Origin: JAAOIF01 sp965217125
GTDB lineage: Bacteria > Pseudomonadota > Gammaproteobacteria > PS1 > Pseudothioglobaceae
Direction: 5' to 3'
DNA length: 64,000 nt
Assembly (NCBI GenBank): GCA_965217125.1
Contig: OZ244244.1
Location: 248,001-312,000, forward strand
The number at the start of each line of letters is the position of its first letter. The first letter of the stretch is position 1. Below, piece by piece: positions 61,745 to 64,000 of this stretch. Under the pieces are notes generated by a model. That model was not told where the DNA came from. It ran no database searches and worked only from the letters and a program-made list of their open reading frames with translations. Both the position numbers and the translations under genes were made by a program.

Positions 61745-61953
61745 ACCAACAAATCTAATTACGCCCCAATCCTCAATGCGACAGTGGCAAAAATCGCCGT
61801 CCAGGCGATAGGGCGAAGCCCGATTTTGATAAACTTCTTAGGGTGGGGGCTTGGGGGAGGGCGCCGGGATCTCGAGTTGATGCACACTCTACCCGCCCTC
61901 CCCCAAACAGACGATATGACACAAAATTTACACAAACAGTTCTAATAGCGTTG
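61745..61953 (-). repeat. Long inverted repeat, right copy
   Basis: The reverse complement of this segment matches 56467-56680 over about 210 bp, including the GGGCTTCGCCC hairpin and the arms GGGGGAGGGC and GCCCTCCCCC. Differences are concentrated in the loop between the arms, as expected if base pairing is kept by selection. Confidence 0.85.
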
Positions 61954-62433
61954 CTCTGCTATCTGTTTAGATGCGACTGAAGTCGCATTACCAACGCCGC
62001 TCTTTATCTGTTTTCTGCCTCTCTGTCCTCTGCCCTCTGTTTTCTGACTTTCTGCCTCTCTGTTTAGATGCGACTGAAGTCGCATTACCAAAAGAAAATA
62101 CCATCTGGAAAAGCGATTTCAATTGCCTCATCAGCAGAAAAGGAGACTTTAGTAATATAAATGCAAGTATAGATGCGACTGAAGTCGCAGAACAGAGGGC
62201 AGAAGGCGGAAAACAGAGGACAGAACAGAGCAATAGCAAACCTAATAGCACCGCTCTTGCTCTGTTCTGTCTTCTGCCCCTCTGCCTCGCAGATTATCTT
62301 TTTAAATATCCATAATACTTATGATAAATTATGATAAACTACTCCGACAAATTAACTAAAGTATCTACAAAATTAGTTGATTTATGATTGGTGGCTTACT
62401 TTTTACAAAGTAGCGTGCTATTTTAATATTACG

Positions 62434-62440
62434 AGGAGGT
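62434..62440 (+). promoter_or_regulatory. Strong ribosome binding site of the BCCT gene
   Basis: AGGAGGT at 62434-62440 is a full Shine-Dalgarno sequence 5 bp before ATG 62446. It fixes this start and is the strongest ribosome binding site noticed in the window. Confidence 0.88.
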
Positions 62441-62445
62441 GTTAA

Positions 62446-63990
62446 ATGTTAAAAAATGATAATTATGAAATGGGTCAAGATAATATCAAATTTATGGGGC
62501 TTGATGTTCATAACCCTGTATTTGCTATAAGTAGTGCCTTGATTCTTTTGTTTATACTAATTACTCTGGTTTTTCCAGATTTTTCTAAAGATACTTTAAG
62601 TGGCGCTAAAGCTGGGGCTATTGAACATTTTGATTGGTTGTTTATTTGGGGAGGTAATTTATTTGTATTGCTATGTTTGTTTTTATTAGTAAGCCCTTAT
62701 GGAAATATTCGCATAGGCGGTAAGGAAGCTACTACTGATTATTCTAATATTTCATGGTTTGCTATGTTATTTGCCGCTGGTATGGGTATTGGTCTAATGT
62801 TTTGGTCTGTTGCAGAGCCTGTTGCATATTATACAGGGTGGTGGAAAACACCTTTTAATGTTATGCCATATACTGAAGAAGCAGCTAATTTAGCACTTGG
62901 TGCTACTATGTATCACTGGGGATTTCATCCTTGGGCAATGTATGGTATTGTTGGTCTTGCTTTGGCATTCTTTAGCTATAATCATAAACTTCCTCTTTCT
63001 ATTCGCTCAACACTTTATCCAATTTTAGGTGAGAAAACTTGGGGTTGGCCAGGACATGTCGTTGATGTATTAGCCGTGATAGCAACTCTTTTTGGATTAG
63101 CTACATCGCTTGGCTTTGGTGCTCAACAAGCTGCCTCAGGCATTGGTTTTGTATTTGGTATTGACTCAGGAACCTCTTTACAGGTGATTATCGTTATCGT
63201 TGTTACTGCATTAGCTATTTTTTCAGTAATGCGAGGTCTGGATCGTGGAGTAAAAGTGCTATCAAATATCAATATGGTGTTAGCAGGGTTATTATTATTA
63301 TTTGTTGTAATAATGACAGTATCAGTTTTTGGGAAAGCCTGGGGAACTACTGTTTACGCTTATATTAGTAATATTATTCCTCTTAGCAATCCTCATGGAC
63401 GAGAAGATACAGCGTGGTTTCAAGGTTGGACTGTTTTCTATTGGGCTTGGTGGATTTCTTGGTCACCTTTTGTAGGTATGTTTATTGCCCGTATTTCTAA
63501 AGGCCGCACTATTCGTCAGTTTCTCGCTGCTGTTTTATTAGTTCCTACATTTGTAACAAGTATTTGGATGGCTGCCTTTGGAGGTAATGCAGTTGATCAA
63601 GCAATAAATAAAGTAGGTGCGCTCAAAGACGGCATTACTGAAGTGCCTTTAGCAATGTTTCAAATGTTTGAGTCGCTTCCGATGACTACAGTATTGTCTT
63701 TATTGGCTATTATTTTGGTTTTGGTGTTCTTTGTTACCTCTTCTGACTCAGGCTCATTAGTTATTGATAGCATTACTGCTGGTGGGAAAGTTGATGCTCC
63801 AGCACAACAGCGTGTTTTTTGGGCAACAGCCGAAGGTGCTATTGCTGCTGTCTTGTTATTTATTGGCGGCAGTCAAGCACTGTCTTCATTACAAGCAGGT
63901 GCTATTTCAACCGGACTACCTTTTATAATTATAATGCTGTTAATGGGTGTCAGTTTGCTTATGGGGCTTAGTAAAGCTGGAGAAGAATAA
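62446..63990 (+). CDS. BCCT-family (betaine/choline/carnitine) transporter
   Basis: This 514-residue protein has 12 predicted membrane segments and the BCCT core: FAAGMGIGLMFWSVAEPVAYY, YHWGFHPWAMYGIVGLALAF, and the signature WTVFYWAWWISWSPFVGMFIARISKGRTIRQF around segment 8 that forms the Trp substrate box. FFVTSSDSGSLVIDSITAGG follows. Such carriers import glycine betaine, choline, carnitine or DMSP with Na+ or H+. The C terminus is short, without the long osmosensing tail of BetP. It has its own strong ribosome binding site and stands alone. The substrate is not predictable; an osmolyte role fits a marine bacterium. Confidence 0.92.
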   Translation: MLKNDNYEMGQDNIKFMGLDVHNPVFAISSALILLFILITLVFPDFSKDTLSGAKAGAIEHFDWLFIWGGNLFVLLCLFLLVSPYGNIRIGGKEATTDYSNISWFAMLFAAGMGIGLMFWSVAEPVAYYTGWWKTPFNVMPYTEEAANLALGATMYHWGFHPWAMYGIVGLALAFFSYNHKLPLSIRSTLYPILGEKTWGWPGHVVDVLAVIATLFGLATSLGFGAQQAASGIGFVFGIDSGTSLQVIIVIVVTALAIFSVMRGLDRGVKVLSNINMVLAGLLLLFVVIMTVSVFGKAWGTTVYAYISNIIPLSNPHGREDTAWFQGWTVFYWAWWISWSPFVGMFIARISKGRTIRQFLAAVLLVPTFVTSIWMAAFGGNAVDQAINKVGALKDGITEVPLAMFQMFESLPMTTVLSLLAIILVLVFFVTSSDSGSLVIDSITAGGKVDAPAQQRVFWATAEGAIAAVLLFIGGSQALSSLQAGAISTGLPFIIIMLLMGVSLLMGLSKAGEE

Positions 63991-64000
63991 GCAAAAGGTA

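Larger units (their letters stand above)
61510..62445. repeat. Repeat-rich gene-free region upstream of the BCCT transporter
   Basis: These 936 bp hold no credible gene. They contain the inverted copy of the long repeat (61745-61953), 18-bp palindromes at 61671-61688, 61971-61988, 62068-62085 and a 17-base version at 62173-62189, the second copy of the 165-bp direct repeat (62104-62268) and heptameric TCTGYYY or CAGARRR tracts (about 61693-61740, 62005-62065, 62188-62230, 62258-62285). The last 150 bp before the transporter are ordinary AT-rich sequence that should hold its promoter; I cannot point to convincing promoter boxes. Confidence 0.87.

Noticed and set aside
56356..62189. Possible CRISPR array from regularly repeated palindromes
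   Set aside because: Spacing between copies is irregular (about 100 to 2400 bp), spacers are themselves repeats, and no cas gene is present.
61971..62315. Open frames of 87-114 codons before the BCCT gene
   Set aside because: They are made of the same palindromes and heptamer tracts, with repeated residues and no conserved protein features.

Overview
The window looks like an AT-rich gammaproteobacterial chromosome from a chemolithoautotroph. The best guess is the SUP05/Thioglobaceae lineage, possibly a thiotrophic symbiont of bathymodiolin mussels. This rests on the low GC, the gammaproteobacterial rluD-pgeF pair, a complete form IA RuBisCO locus (cbbLS, cbbQ, cbbO, divergent cbbR) and an unusual load of accessory modules wedged between housekeeping genes. 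It is an inference from content; no rRNA or tRNA gene was seen.

Layout. 1-6873: surface-sugar genes (partial unknown gene, polysaccharide deacetylase, then neuA-neuB-neuC-neuD-DegT/DnrJ aminotransferase for a nonulosonic acid), with a complete IS1595-type insertion sequence at 1381-2120. 6897-8184: AAA/DUF4143 ATPase preceded by 23-bp tandem repeats. 8269-13221 (minus strand): gyrA, then queD-folE2-DAHP synthase. 13420-18358: O-antigen-ligase-like protein, rluD, pgeF, a degenerate S24-like protein and mutM. 18425-25825: PuuD-like membrane protein, porin with clear promoter and terminator, ygfZ, nhaD, coaX, trpS, a small membrane protein and rluB. 25877-31976: ileS and aroB, separated by a phosphoribosyltransferase + DprA-like gene pair sitting between two decayed pieces of a DUF1016/YhcG nuclease gene. 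31973-39115: gatC-gatA-gatB, with about 4 kb inserted between gatA and gatB. This insert holds a secreted PD-(D/E)XK-like protein + membrane protein pair, bounded by a 37-bp duplication of the gatA 3' end, and then an ABC-type ATPase + TOPRIM pair resembling split OLD/PARIS-type defence. 39277-44647: amino-acid ABC transporter parts, gamma-glutamyltransferase and serine dehydratase. 44778-54895: toxin-antitoxin operon and the CO2-fixation locus. In the latter a type II restriction-modification pair (HEAT-repeat-fused methyltransferase and CfrBI-like endonuclease) separates cbbQ from cbbO, and an ORF6N-type protein lies between cbbS and cbbQ. 54945-56141: argJ. 56142-62445: two paralogous secreted cadherin-like/EF-hand proteins in a field of heptameric pyrimidine repeats, 18-bp palindromes and long direct and inverted repeats. 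62446-63990: BCCT transporter.

How it works together. The core genes cover replication, translation, aromatic amino acid, queuosine and arginine synthesis, carbon fixation and osmolyte/ion transport. Accessory modules have been placed inside or between core operons (gatCAB, ileS/aroB, cbb). Most fall into three groups: conflict/defence (R-M, toxin-antitoxin, ATPase-TOPRIM, PRTase-DprA, DUF1016 relic), surface sugars, and secreted adhesion or effector-like proteins. The most promising candidates for poorly described systems are the gatA/gatB island and the PRTase-DprA pair.
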